Shown here piece by piece: positions 50,800 through 60,043 of a stretch of DNA of 64,000 bases (position 1 is the stretch's first letter; each line of letters opens with the position of its first letter). This DNA is from [Clostridium] scindens ATCC 35704 (GTDB lineage Bacteria; Bacillota; Clostridia; Lachnospirales; Lachnospiraceae): contig NZ_CP036170.1 of assembly GCF_004295125.1 (NCBI RefSeq), forward strand, positions 2,978,501 through 3,042,500, in the 5' to 3' direction. A model generated the notes under the pieces. That model saw only the letters and a program-made list of their open reading frames with translations. It had not been told where the DNA came from and did no database searches. The position numbers and the translations under genes are program-made.

Positions 50800-52236
50800 T
50801 TAAATGCCATCGTATAATTCCTCATATTGCTTTGCGGAATTCTTCCATGAGAAATCCTGATTCATGCCGCGTTCCACAATCTTGTTCCAGTCACGCTTCT
50901 TATCATAGTAAATGCGCTCCGCATAGCGGATCGTTGCCAGCATCTCATGGGCATTATAGTTCATGAAACTGAATCCTGTGCCGGTCTTTTCATATTCATT
51001 GTATGGCTCTACCGTATCCTTGAGCCCGCCGGTCTCCCTGACGATCGGCACGGTGCCGTAACGAAGGCTCATCAATTGGCTTAAGCCGCAAGGCTCGAAC
51101 AGAGACGGCATCAGGAATGCGTCGCAGGAAGCGTATATCTTATGGGACAAAGCCTCTGAATAATAGATATTCGCCGATACCTTGCCCGGATATTTCCATG
51201 CAAAATGCCGGAACATATTTTCGTACTTTTCATCTCCTGTTCCAAGCGCCACGATCTGAACTGCATCCTGGCAAAGTTCATCCATCACATAGGCGATCAG
51301 GTCAAACCCCTTCTGATCCGTGAGCCTGGACACGATTCCAAGCATTATAATGTGATGATCCTGCTCCAGGTTCAATTCCTTTTGAAGCGCGATCTTATTC
51401 TTTATCTTCTCCCTCCGGAAACTGTCACATGTATAGTTTTTCTCGATGTGGGTATCCGTGGCAGGGTCGTAATCTTCATAGTCAATTCCGTTCACAATGC
51501 CGGACAGGCAGTTCGAGCGGGCATTCATAAGGCCCTCCAGTTTCTCCCCGTAGAACGGAGTCTTTATCTCTTCTGCATAGGAGTTGCTCACCGTGGTGAT
51601 CCGGTCCGCATACACGATGCCGCCCTTCAGGTAATTGGCATCCTTGTACGCTTCCAGCTTGTCAGGCGCAAAATAATACTGCGGAAGTCCCGTAATATCT
51701 CTTACCCTCTTGGTATCCCATGTCCCCTGGAACTTCAGGTTATGTATGGTCATGATCGTCTTGATCCCCCGGTAATACTCATCCCCATAGCGGAAATTAT
51801 CCAGATATACCGGTATTAGTCCTGCCTGCCAGTCATGGCAGTGAATGATGTCCGGCCGAAAGCCGATTACCGGGAGGGCGCTCAAAACCGCTTTTGAGAA
51901 GAACGCGAACTTCTCGATATCCGCGTACATATCGCCATATGGCGCAAATCCATTAAAATAGTATTCATTATCTATAAAATAGAACGTAATTCCATCGTAC
52001 TCTAATTCCAAAATTCCTACGTATTGTTTTCTCCAATTTAAATCCATATAAAAATGCGTATGGTAACTCAGTTTTTCTTTCCATTCTTCCTTCATGCACA
52101 TGTACTTAGGCAGCATAACCCGTACATCATATTTTTCTTTGTCGAAATATTTTGGTAAAGAACCAACAACGTCGGCAAGTCCTCCTGTCTTTATAAACGG
52201 AACCGCCTCCGAAGCCGCAAAAAGTATTTTTTTCAT
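50800..52236 (-). CDS. glgA: Glycogen synthase (ADP-glucose type, GT5)
   Basis: A 478-residue starch/glycogen synthase. The ADP-glucose loop KTGGLADV is at 16-23; the GT-B C-terminal domain has GIVSRLTDQKGFDLI (about 296-310) and MPSLFEPCGLSQLMSLRYGT (about 371-390) with the catalytic Glu. The ATG at 52236 follows GGAGG by 7 bases; the frame is open to 52266. Other glg genes are not in the window. A TATAAT is present at about 52271-52276, with a poor -35. Confidence 0.95.
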   Translation of the reverse strand: MKKILFAASEAVPFIKTGGLADVVGSLPKYFDKEKYDVRVMLPKYMCMKEEWKEKLSYHTHFYMDLNWRKQYVGILELEYDGITFYFIDNEYYFNGFAPYGDMYADIEKFAFFSKAVLSALPVIGFRPDIIHCHDWQAGLIPVYLDNFRYGDEYYRGIKTIMTIHNLKFQGTWDTKRVRDITGLPQYYFAPDKLEAYKDANYLKGGIVYADRITTVSNSYAEEIKTPFYGEKLEGLMNARSNCLSGIVNGIDYEDYDPATDTHIEKNYTCDSFRREKIKNKIALQKELNLEQDHHIIMLGIVSRLTDQKGFDLIAYVMDELCQDAVQIVALGTGDEKYENMFRHFAWKYPGKVSANIYYSEALSHKIYASCDAFLMPSLFEPCGLSQLMSLRYGTVPIVRETGGLKDTVEPYNEYEKTGTGFSFMNYNAHEMLATIRYAERIYYDKKRDWNKIVERGMNQDFSWKNSAKQYEELYDGI

Positions 52237-52300
52237 TGCTTTTCCTCCCAACCCTTCAATATACACCTATTATAGCGTATTTTTTTTAAGAAGAAAAGTA

Positions 52301-53092
52301 TTATCTGTTTTTATATTCCAATCTGATCGTATCTGCAATCAATGCGATAAACTCCGAATTCGTCGGCTTTCCTTTGCCATTGCTGACCGTGTAGCCAAAC
52401 AGGTCATCCAGGGTATCCAGCTTCCCACGGCTCCAGGCCACCTCAATGGCATGCCTGATGGCCCGCTCTACCCTGCTTGCCGTAGTCTGATGCATCTTTG
52501 CCACCGTAGGATAGAGTACCTTCGTGATCGCATTGAGCACATCCATGTCCTCCACTGCCATGATAATGGCATCCCTTAGATAGTGGTATCCCTTAATGTG
52601 CGCCGGAATGCCAATCTCGTGGATCATATCCGTCACCCGGTTCTCCAGATTCACCTCGGGCGCTTCTTCCATCTTAAGCCCCTGGGCGGATTGCGTCTTC
52701 ATCTCATGGCGTATCAGGTGATTGGCGTTCTTAATCCGGTTCAAGACCATCTCGTTGTTGAATGGCTTCATGATGTAATAGCTGGCGCCTTTCCTGAACG
52801 CATCTTCTGTGATCCGCTCCTGCCCGACTGCCGTGACGACAATAAAGTCCGGCTGTTTCTTCAAGTCTTTATCACCTCCTACCATTTCCATCACGCTTAA
52901 TCCGTCCATCTTCGGCATAATCAGATCCAGCAGTACGACATCCGGCTGCTTTTCTTTTATCAGATGGTACGCATCCTCTCCATTGTTCGCCTTTCCGACC
53001 AGATTTAATTCTTTATCGCTGCTGATAATTTCGCCAAGCAAATCTAGAATTCTCTCATTGTCGTCGGCTATTGCTACGTTTATCTCTCCCAT
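52301..53092 (-). CDS. spo0A: Sporulation master regulator Spo0A
   Basis: A 263-residue response regulator. Receiver domain (1-125) has the acidic pocket Asp10-Asp11 and phospho-acceptor Asp56 ([13 protein letters not shown]); the C-terminal Spo0A DNA-binding domain (about 150-263) includes [21 protein letters not shown], the recognition helix. The start at 53092 gives the standard [13 protein letters not shown]-terminus; an open frame to 53203 has no ribosome binding site and crosses the promoter. It follows spoIVB as in nearly all spore-forming Firmicutes. The presence of this gene indicates sporulation capacity. Confidence 0.98.
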   Translation of the reverse strand: MGEINVAIADDNERILDLLGEIISSDKELNLVGKANNGEDAYHLIKEKQPDVVLLDLIMPKMDGLSVMEMVGGDKDLKKQPDFIVVTAVGQERITEDAFRKGASYYIMKPFNNEMVLNRIKNANHLIRHEMKTQSAQGLKMEEAPEVNLENRVTDMIHEIGIPAHIKGYHYLRDAIIMAVEDMDVLNAITKVLYPTVAKMHQTTASRVERAIRHAIEVAWSRGKLDTLDDLFGYTVSNGKGKPTNSEFIALIADTIRLEYKNR

Positions 53093-53137
53093 TTTTACGT
53101 ATTGCCTCCCTTCCTTACATGAAAACCGTCGATTTAA

Positions 53138-53166
53138 ATTATATAATTTGACATATTGCAAAGCAA
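53138..53166 (-). promoter_or_regulatory. Vegetative-type promoter of spo0A
   Basis: Minus-strand TTGCTT (53161-53166), 17 bases, TATAAT (53138-53143). A TTTGTCGAT close to the Spo0A box (TTTGTCGAA) is at 53196-53204 upstream, which may allow autoregulation. Confidence 0.6.
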
Positions 53167-53205
53167 GAAATTGCTGTCGTAAAAACTTGACCCGAATCGA
53201 CAAAT

Positions 53206-54276
53206 TTATGACAAAGTGACATTTTTCAACATATTTTCAATAAAAATGCCATATCCCTTCGTAGAGTCCTGGACGAAAACATGCGTAACCGCGCCCACGA
53301 TTTTCCCATTCTGCATGATTGGGCTTCCGCTCATGCCTTGTACGATTCCGCCTGTAACTTCAAGGAGTTTCTTGTCCGTGACTTCTATGACGAGCCCTTT
53401 GTTGAGCTCATCTGTATGCTTGTCGACTTTTGTAATATGAATCTCATAATCCTTCACTTCTCCTTCAACGGCGCAACGAATTGTCGCAGGCCCTTCCTCG
53501 ATCTCGTCTGTGGATGCCGTCTCCATAGGCGTCTGGTCTGTAAACAGTGCGTCAATGCGGTCGATCTTTCCGAAGATGCCGCAGTCCGTATTCTTGGTTA
53601 TGCTTCCAAGCACATTATAATTGTTATAGACTATGATTCCTTCCATCCCTCCCGGCGTGCCGTTTACGCCCTTCTGGATATCTTTGATGCTGGTCTCGTA
53701 CACGGTGCCGTCGTTAATCTCCAGCAGCGTATTGGTATCCACATCATGAATCCCATGTCCCAGCGCCCCGAACTGGCTGTCCGCATTCAGGAATGTAATG
53801 GTGCCAAGTCCCTGGGCATTGTCCCTGACCCATATGCCCAACTTGTAATCTTTGGAACTGCATCTGACCGGCTTTAGCTTGATGTCGATCAGATCCTCTG
53901 AGCGGCGCACCTTGAGTACTACTTCATCTTTGTCAATCTTCTTCATTGCATCCACTAATTGCGACTTGCTGCTGATTTCTTCCTCATCCAGGCCCACGAT
54001 GTAATCCCCTGCCTTAACCAGGTGGGAGGCAGGCTCATACTCCATGCCGTCCATGGCTGTCACCGCGTCCGTGCCAAGCACCATGACGCCCTGAGTCTCC
54101 AAATATATGCCGATGGGCATGCCTCCTGGGATCACCATATTTCTGGATGATGTCCCGGCGCTTACTTCCTGTCGCAGCTGGCTGTGCTTGGCTTCAATCA
54201 GGTAGTAGCCTCCTCCCACTGCAACCGTAAATGTAACGATCATGATCAAGATTCTCCGGTACCAGTATTTCCTCAT
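53206..54276 (-). CDS. spoIVB: SpoIVB serine peptidase
   Basis: A 356-residue secreted or membrane-anchored protease that triggers pro-sigma-K processing from the forespore. An N-terminal membrane segment (residues 9-26, [20 protein letters not shown]) is followed by a PDZ domain (about 80-165, [20 protein letters not shown]) and the S55 peptidase domain; the catalytic Ser is in [20 protein letters not shown] (about 312-331) and the catalytic His in [16 protein letters not shown] lies 9 bases before the ATG. It sits between recN and spo0A, the usual place. Confidence 0.96.
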   Translation of the reverse strand: MRKYWYRRILIMIVTFTVAVGGGYYLIEAKHSQLRQEVSAGTSSRNMVIPGGMPIGIYLETQGVMVLGTDAVTAMDGMEYEPASHLVKAGDYIVGLDEEEISSKSQLVDAMKKIDKDEVVLKVRRSEDLIDIKLKPVRCSSKDYKLGIWVRDNAQGLGTITFLNADSQFGALGHGIHDVDTNTLLEINDGTVYETSIKDIQKGVNGTPGGMEGIIVYNNYNVLGSITKNTDCGIFGKIDRIDALFTDQTPMETASTDEIEEGPATIRCAVEGEVKDYEIHITKVDKHTDELNKGLVIEVTDKKLLEVTGGIVQGMSGSPIMQNGKIVGAVTHVFVQDSTKGYGIFIENMLKNVTLS

Positions 54277-54291
54277 GCTTCAAAACCTCCA

Positions 54292-54328
54292 AGAAAAAGA
54301 TAGATACCCATTCTCGGGTATCTATCTT
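54292..54328 (-). terminator. Terminator between recN and spoIVB
   Basis: A perfect 13-bp stem (54297-54309 with 54316-54328), 6-base loop and CTTTTTCTT on the minus strand. It closes the long operon ending in recN, 16 bases upstream of the spoIVB ATG. Confidence 0.87.
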
Positions 54329-54334
54329 ATTATG
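54328..54334 (-). promoter_or_regulatory. Possible sporulation-sigma -10 element of spoIVB
   Basis: Minus-strand CATAATA resembles the sigma-F/sigma-G -10 (CATAMTA). The -35 side (GAGTAA, 17 bases upstream) is poor. It abuts the recN terminator, so a start site for spoIVB would fall inside the hairpin. Confidence 0.3.
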
Positions 54335-54361
54335 TGGCAATTCTTTATAAATTACTCTGGT

Positions 54362-56035
54362 TTATTTTGTCTGTTTCGCAAGTTCCTTCATCTCCACGGC
54401 GCTTTGTACCACTGTATCCGTAATTCTTGCGCCGCCCAGTATCCTTGCCAGTTCCTCGATGGAACGCTTCTCATCCAGCAGTTCTATGCTGGTCTTTGTG
54501 TCGCCTTTCTTCGTCGACTTCTCGATCATGTAGTGATGGTCTGCCATGGCAGCGATCTGGGCAAGGTGCGTAATACAGATGACCTGATGCTTCGTTCCGA
54601 TAAACGCCATCTTTTCCGAGACTTTCTGCGCGGTCCTGCCGCTGATCCCTACATCAATCTCATCAAAGATCAGCGTCTCGATTTCATCCCGCTTTGCCAT
54701 CACCGCCTTGATGGCCAGCATGATTCGCGACAGTTCTCCTCCGCTTGCCACGCCTGCCAGCGGCTTCACCGGCTGACCCGGATTCAAAGAGATCATGAAT
54801 TCGATATCATCCATGCCTTCAGCCGTATAGTCCTTCGTGGATTCAAACTGTATCCGGAACTTCACATTTTCAAAATTCAGGTCTTTCAGCCCCTCTTCAA
54901 TCGCCTGTTCCAGTATCTTGGCCTGCTTCTTTCGAATCTTCGTAAGCCTGGCTGTTGACTGCCTTAGCGCCTCTTCGGCCTTGGCACATTGGTCTTTCAG
55001 CCGCAGGATATAATTGTCGTAATCTTCCAGTATCCCGATCCGTTCTTCCTGGCTGGCACAATAATCCAGTATTTTTTCCACTGTATCTCCATATTTTGTC
55101 TTAAGATGGTTGATTTCATTCAGACGGTTTTCCGTCTCATAGAATTCTTCATCGGAAAATTCGCAGGTCTTGCTGTAATCCGCAAGTTCCCGGTTGAAGT
55201 CGTTCAACAGGCTGTCCACTTCCACCAGCTGGTCATAAAGCTGCGCGGCCCTGTCATCATATTCGGATGCCTCGGATAACGCGCGGATGGCGCGGCTTAA
55301 GGCCTCGCTTGCATTGCCGCCTCCCTCGCTGGTATAAAGATACGCCTCGTTTACGCTGTCCGCGATCTTCTTGCTGTTCGTCATCCGGCGATACAGGGAT
55401 TCCAGTTCCTCATCCTCCCCGGGAAGCAGATGAGCTTCCTGAATCTCGGACACCTCAAACTTTAAGAAGGATAATTCCTTGGCCCGCTGGGATTCATCCG
55501 CCATGGCCTCTTTCAGTTCTTTTTCGCAGGCTTTGTATGCTTTGTAAGCCTGTGCCGCCTTTTTCTTGTCTTCTGCCAGATATTCCCTTGCAAATGCGTC
55601 CACGATGCCAAGATGATTCTTCTTGTACAGCAGAGACTGATGCTCATGCTGCCCATGAATATCAATCAAAATAGATGACACCTCCTTAAGAAGCCCCATC
55701 TGCACCGTCTCTCCATTGATCCTGCTTACGCTTCTTCCGGCCATCAGCCGCCTTGAGAGCGTAACCATTCCTTCTTCCGGATAGATATCCATTTCTTTTA
55801 ATTTCTTCTGCTGGCTTTCATTTTCCACCAGAAATGTCAGTTCCACGAATCCATACTCCGCGCCCTGGCGCAGAATATCCTTGGTATAGCGTCCGCCAAG
55901 GGCAAGGCTTATAGAACCCAGGATAATGGACTTACCCGCCCCGGTCTCCCCGGTCAGGATGTTAAGCCCATCCTTGAATTCCACCTCGATCTCGTCGATT
56001 AATGCCAGATTCTTCACATGTAAATTCTGTAACAT
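54362..56035 (-). CDS. recN: DNA repair ATPase RecN
   Basis: A 557-residue SMC-like protein for double-strand-break repair. Walker A GETGAGKS is at 29-36; a coiled-coil middle (about 150-370) separates it from the C-terminal half with the signature SGGELSRIMLAIKAV (about 431-445) and Walker B TLIFDEIDVGISG (about 457-469). Last gene of the ten-gene operon; ends at the terminator 54292-54328. Confidence 0.97.
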   Translation of the reverse strand: MLQNLHVKNLALIDEIEVEFKDGLNILTGETGAGKSIILGSISLALGGRYTKDILRQGAEYGFVELTFLVENESQQKKLKEMDIYPEEGMVTLSRRLMAGRSVSRINGETVQMGLLKEVSSILIDIHGQHEHQSLLYKKNHLGIVDAFAREYLAEDKKKAAQAYKAYKACEKELKEAMADESQRAKELSFLKFEVSEIQEAHLLPGEDEELESLYRRMTNSKKIADSVNEAYLYTSEGGGNASEALSRAIRALSEASEYDDRAAQLYDQLVEVDSLLNDFNRELADYSKTCEFSDEEFYETENRLNEINHLKTKYGDTVEKILDYCASQEERIGILEDYDNYILRLKDQCAKAEEALRQSTARLTKIRKKQAKILEQAIEEGLKDLNFENVKFRIQFESTKDYTAEGMDDIEFMISLNPGQPVKPLAGVASGGELSRIMLAIKAVMAKRDEIETLIFDEIDVGISGRTAQKVSEKMAFIGTKHQVICITHLAQIAAMADHHYMIEKSTKKGDTKTSIELLDEKRSIEELARILGGARITDTVVQSAVEMKELAKQTK

Positions 56036-56043
56036 ACTGCCTC

Positions 56044-56493
56044 CTACAAGACAATCTTGCTAATCTTATCCATTACCTTTACCGTATCGTCCACGCTTCG
56101 GATGGCACACATGATCGTATCATCGCCCGCGATGCTTCCCACTACTTCATTCCACTGCATGGCATCGATCGCCGCGCAGACTGCCATTGCCATTCCCGCT
56201 ACCGTCTTGATGACCAGAATGTTCTGTGCCATATCCATAGAGACATAGCCATCCCTTAACACCCGGATATACTTCTCGCTCATGCCGTTCTCTGCGCTCT
56301 GATGCACCGCATAGCGCTGCTTCCCGTTCTCATAAGGGACTTTTGTAAGCTTTAAGTCCCGGATATCCCTGGACACGGTGGCCTGGGTTACCTTGAACCC
56401 TTCCTGGTTCAGGTATTCAGCCAGTTCTTCCTGCGTCTCGATGTGGTGCTTATTGATCAGTTCAATAATCTTTGCGTGTCTGTTTACTTTCAT
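56044..56493 (-). CDS. argR: Arginine repressor ArgR
   Basis: A 149-residue transcription factor. The N-terminal winged helix has RHAKIIELINKHHIETQEELA (4-24, described in part) and VTQATVSRDIRDLKL (about 35-49); the C-terminal arginine-binding trimerisation domain has GSIAGDDTIMCAIRSVDD (about 118-135). It controls arginine synthesis and breakdown genes. It lies between nadK (4-base gap) and recN (8-base gap), the common Firmicute order. Confidence 0.96.
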   Translation of the reverse strand: MKVNRHAKIIELINKHHIETQEELAEYLNQEGFKVTQATVSRDIRDLKLTKVPYENGKQRYAVHQSAENGMSEKYIRVLRDGYVSMDMAQNILVIKTVAGMAMAVCAAIDAMQWNEVVGSIAGDDTIMCAIRSVDDTVKVMDKISKIVL

Positions 56494-56497
56494 GATG

Positions 56498-57331
56498 TTA
56501 ATTTCCTTTCATCTTTCTACGTAGCGTTTCTAAAAAGCTGACTTTGCTTAACTTCATAATCTTGGTGGACGCCTCAGATCTGCGCACCGTTACTTTATCG
56601 CCCGTGGTCAGTACCACCGTATCCGCGCCGTCAAAGGTGGTGAATACTTCCTCCTTAGACTCATGGCGCCCCATGCCAATCTCGATCCCAATCTCATCAT
56701 CCGAAGACAGGACGATGCTGCTTGTATTCAGCGCATGGGAACAGATGGGGGTAATCACGATCAAGGATGCCGTAGGCTCCACGATCGGCCCGCCTGCCGA
56801 CAGATTATAAGCCGTGGATCCGGTGGGCGTGGAGATGATAATGCCATCTGCCTCATAGGAATTGAGCAGTTCCCCATTCACATACAGCTGGAAATGAATG
56901 ACCCGAAGTTCTCCTTTCCTGGAAATCACGATATCATTCAGAGACACGTCCTTGGAACCGTCCTCAAAGATTCCTTCCAGCATCATCCGGTCCTCAAATG
57001 TATAGTCATTGCTTACGATCTGGCCGATGGCTTCCTCGATATTGCCGACTTCCACCTCTGTAAGATAGCCAAGGGTTCCCATATTGATTCCCAGAATAGG
57101 CACATCCCTCTCCCACAAAAGCCTTGCCACTTCGATCAGGCTTCCGTCTCCGCCGATAACGATGGCGCATTCTATATCCTCCGGTATGGATTCTTTTATG
57201 ATATTCTTCTTTTCATCCTTCTGGCATAAGACGCATTTCTTTCCTTCTGTCTCCAGAAGCCCCTTTACCTTCCTGGTAATGATGTGATCTACATCTTTGC
57301 CGTCATTGGTAACGATTAAAAACCTGTCCAT
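56498..57331 (-). CDS. nadK: NAD kinase
   Basis: A 277-residue ATP-NAD kinase making NADP. Signatures are IVIGGDGSLIEVARLL with GGDGS at 60-64, LGINMGTLGYLTEV (about 83-96), TPTGSTAYNLSAGGPIV (about 175-191). The ATG at 57331 (MDRFLIVTND) is chosen; in-frame ATG 57343 lies within 1 base of AAGGA, and the frame to 57433 overlaps tlyA. It overlaps nothing but begins inside tlyA-proximal sequence, 18 bases after its stop. Confidence 0.93.
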   Translation of the reverse strand: MDRFLIVTNDGKDVDHIITRKVKGLLETEGKKCVLCQKDEKKNIIKESIPEDIECAIVIGGDGSLIEVARLLWERDVPILGINMGTLGYLTEVEVGNIEEAIGQIVSNDYTFEDRMMLEGIFEDGSKDVSLNDIVISRKGELRVIHFQLYVNGELLNSYEADGIIISTPTGSTAYNLSAGGPIVEPTASLIVITPICSHALNTSSIVLSSDDEIGIEIGMGRHESKEEVFTTFDGADTVVLTTGDKVTVRRSEASTKIMKLSKVSFLETLRRKMKGN

Positions 57332-57348
57332 ATTGTCCTGCATTCCTT

Positions 57349-58158
57349 TTAATTTTTTGCCAGCGTGCAAAATGCCTCTTCCACCGTCTTTTCTTCTTCG
57401 ATTCCTTCTGCTATCCTGGCATCCTCCCCGCATTTTTCCAGATGGATCAGATATTCGATATTGCCTTCTGGTCCTTTGATTGGCGAAAACTCCAGATTCA
57501 GGATGGAAAATCCTATGGATAAGGCATATTGAATTACCATAGAGATGACTTCCATATGCGTGCGCTTATCCCGTACTACGCCTTTCTTGCCGACTTTTTC
57601 CCTGCCTGCCTCGAACTGCGGCTTGATAAGCGCCACGATCTGTCCCTTATCTTTCAGATAATTATGAATCGGCAGCAGCACTTTCGTAAGCGAGATAAAG
57701 GAGACGTCGATGGAAGAAAAATCTACCGGCTCTCCGATGTCTTCCGGCGTCACATACCGGATGTTGGTCTTTTCCATACAGACGACCCGCTCATCCTGCC
57801 TTAATTTCCAGTCCAGCTGGCCTCTTCCCACATCAATGGCATAGACCTTCCTGGCCCCATTCTGGAGCATGCAGTCTGTAAATCCCCCTGTGGATGAGCC
57901 AACGTCGGTGCACACCTTTCCATCCACCGTCACATCGAAGTTCCGAAGCGCCTTTTCCAATTTCAGCCCTCCGCGGCTTACATAAGGAAGCGTATGTCCC
58001 CTCACCTCGATTGCAGCCTTCTCCGGAAATGTGGCCCCGGCCTTGTCCTCTCTCTGCCCGTCAACAAAGACGCTGCCCGACATTATGATTGCCTTGGCCT
58101 TCTCCCGGGAAGCGGCAAGGTTTCTTTTTACCAGTAATATATCCAAACGTTCTTTCAT
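57349..58158 (-). CDS. TlyA family rRNA methyltransferase
   Basis: A 269-residue protein with an N-terminal S4 domain (1-60, RLDILLVKRNLAASREKAK) and an FtsJ-type methyltransferase (about 60-250): VCTDVGSSTGGFTDCML is the SAM motif, and ALIKPQFEAGREKVGKKGV holds the catalytic lysine. Family members methylate 2'-O of cytidines in 16S or 23S rRNA and can carry haemolysin labels. It lies between dxs (8 bases) and nadK in the operon. Confidence 0.92.
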   Translation of the reverse strand: MKERLDILLVKRNLAASREKAKAIIMSGSVFVDGQREDKAGATFPEKAAIEVRGHTLPYVSRGGLKLEKALRNFDVTVDGKVCTDVGSSTGGFTDCMLQNGARKVYAIDVGRGQLDWKLRQDERVVCMEKTNIRYVTPEDIGEPVDFSSIDVSFISLTKVLLPIHNYLKDKGQIVALIKPQFEAGREKVGKKGVVRDKRTHMEVISMVIQYALSIGFSILNLEFSPIKGPEGNIEYLIHLEKCGEDARIAEGIEEEKTVEEAFCTLAKN

Positions 58159-58166
58159 ATTAACTC

Positions 58167-60029
58167 CTATAATTTGCCATAAGCGTCCTTTATTCTTCTT
58201 ATAATGGATTCCACGTCGATTCCGGTCTCCTTACGCAGCACGCCGATATTCCCATGCTCTACATAGTCATCCGGCAAAGCCAGCGTCAGTACTTTCACGC
58301 CCAGATCCTTCCTGCACGCATATTCCAGCACATGCTCGCCGTATCCGCCGGTCTGCACGTTTTCTTCCACCGTCACGATCAGCCGGTGATTCCGGCACAA
58401 GGACGCGATTATCGCTTCATCTATAGGCTTTACAAATCTGGCATTGACGAGAGTGCAGCTGTATCCGCTCTCCTTCAGGCGCTCTCTCGCCTGAAGGGCG
58501 CTTTCAAACATGTGGCCAACGCTCAGGATCGCGATATCCTTTTCTTCATAGAGCATCTCGCTTTTGCCGTATACGACCGGCGCGCGGAATTGCCTGTACG
58601 CATCGAACGCGCTCCCTCTTGGATAGCGGATCGCCACAGGCCCATCATAAGACAGGGCAAAGCGCAGCATATCCGCCAATTCCCATTTATGCTTCGGAGT
58701 CATAACGACCATATTCGGTATGCTGCTCAGATAAGACAGGTCAAAGATTCCTTGATGGGTCTCTCCGTCGCTTCCTACCAGGCCTGCCCGGTCTATTGCA
58801 AGCACGACCGGAAGATTCTGAAGTGCCACATCATGGATCAGCTGGTCATAGGCCCTCTGAAGGAAGGAAGAATATACCGCAAACACCGGCTTCATCCCTC
58901 CTGCCGAAAGGCCTGCCGCGAAGGTCACCCCGTGCTCTTCGGCGATTCCCACGTCAAAAAACCGGTTCGGGTACATCTGCCGGAATCTGGTAAGCCCCGT
59001 CCCGTCTGCCATGGCTGCGGTAATGGCTACAACATCAGGATTCCTTCCCGCCTCATCGCACAGGACTTTGCCGAATACATCCGTATAAGTATCCTTGTCT
59101 TTTGGCGTTTCCAGTTCGCCTGTCTCCACCTGGAACGGACCTACGCCGTGGAATTTATCCGGCTTAAGTTCCGCAGGCTCATAGCCTTTTCCCTTTTTTG
59201 TCATCACATGCAGCAGCACAGGACCATTGATCTTCCTGGCTTCTTTAAATGCCTTGCAAAGAAGCCCGATATTATGCCCCGGCACAGGTCCCAGATAAGT
59301 AATTCCCATATCCTCAAAGAACATTCCCGGAACCACCAGCTGCTTGATGCTGCTTTTGGTCCTGCGGATGTGCTCGATCAAGGAATCTCCTACTAAGGGA
59401 ACCTTCTCCAGCGCATTGGTAACGCCTTTTTTCAGTCCTGTATATATGTCCGCCGTGCGAAGTTCTGCCAGATACTTAGACATGCCTCCTACATTCTCTG
59501 AGATAGACATATGGTTATCGTTCAATACGATAATAAAATTCGTCTTAAGAGAAGAAGCATTATTAAGGGCTTCATAGGCCATGCCTCCGGTTAGAGAACC
59601 GTCCCCGATTACGGAAACGACGCTGTAGTCTTCTCCTTTCAAATCTCTGGCCTGCACATATCCAAGACCGGCGGAGATGGAAGTCGAACTGTGGCCTGTA
59701 TCAAACGCATCACAGGCACTCTCCTTACGCTTTGGAAATCCACTCATCCCGCCATATTTGCGAAGTTCGTCAAAGCCTGCCTTCCTGCCGGTCAGCAGTT
59801 TATGGGTATAAGCCTGATGACCCACGTCCCAGATGATCTTATCTTCCGGAAGATGGAACATCAGATGCATGGCCATGGTAAGTTCCACCACGCCCAGATT
59901 GGACGCAAGATGCCCGCCGGTCTTGCTGATCTTCTCGACCAGGAATTCCCGGATCTCCAAAGCCAGTTCCTCCAGTTCTTCCAGGTTCAGTTCCTTAATA
60001 TCATTTTCCTTCTGTATACGCTCTAACAT
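58167..60029 (-). CDS. dxs: 1-deoxy-D-xylulose-5-phosphate synthase
   Basis: A 620-residue TPP enzyme, first step of the MEP isoprenoid pathway. Features are DVGHQAYTHKLLTGR (about 69-83), the TPP-binding GDGSLTGGMAYEALNNA (about 142-158), and the transketolase domain with DRAGLVGSDGETHQGIFDLSY in part (about 410-430), and C-terminal ENVQTGGYGEHVLEY. It follows ispA by 14 bases, pairing the start and prenyl chain-elongation steps. Confidence 0.97.
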   Translation of the reverse strand: MLERIQKENDIKELNLEELEELALEIREFLVEKISKTGGHLASNLGVVELTMAMHLMFHLPEDKIIWDVGHQAYTHKLLTGRKAGFDELRKYGGMSGFPKRKESACDAFDTGHSSTSISAGLGYVQARDLKGEDYSVVSVIGDGSLTGGMAYEALNNASSLKTNFIIVLNDNHMSISENVGGMSKYLAELRTADIYTGLKKGVTNALEKVPLVGDSLIEHIRRTKSSIKQLVVPGMFFEDMGITYLGPVPGHNIGLLCKAFKEARKINGPVLLHVMTKKGKGYEPAELKPDKFHGVGPFQVETGELETPKDKDTYTDVFGKVLCDEAGRNPDVVAITAAMADGTGLTRFRQMYPNRFFDVGIAEEHGVTFAAGLSAGGMKPVFAVYSSFLQRAYDQLIHDVALQNLPVVLAIDRAGLVGSDGETHQGIFDLSYLSSIPNMVVMTPKHKWELADMLRFALSYDGPVAIRYPRGSAFDAYRQFRAPVVYGKSEMLYEEKDIAILSVGHMFESALQARERLKESGYSCTLVNARFVKPIDEAIIASLCRNHRLIVTVEENVQTGGYGEHVLEYACRKDLGVKVLTLALPDDYVEHGNIGVLRKETGIDVESIIRRIKDAYGKL

Positions 60030-60043
60030 AATCAGTTACCCCG

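Noticed and set aside
58254-59396. Long plus-strand open frame (380 codons) across dxs
   Set aside because: Antisense shadow of a strongly conserved gene; no start signal or recognisable domain.
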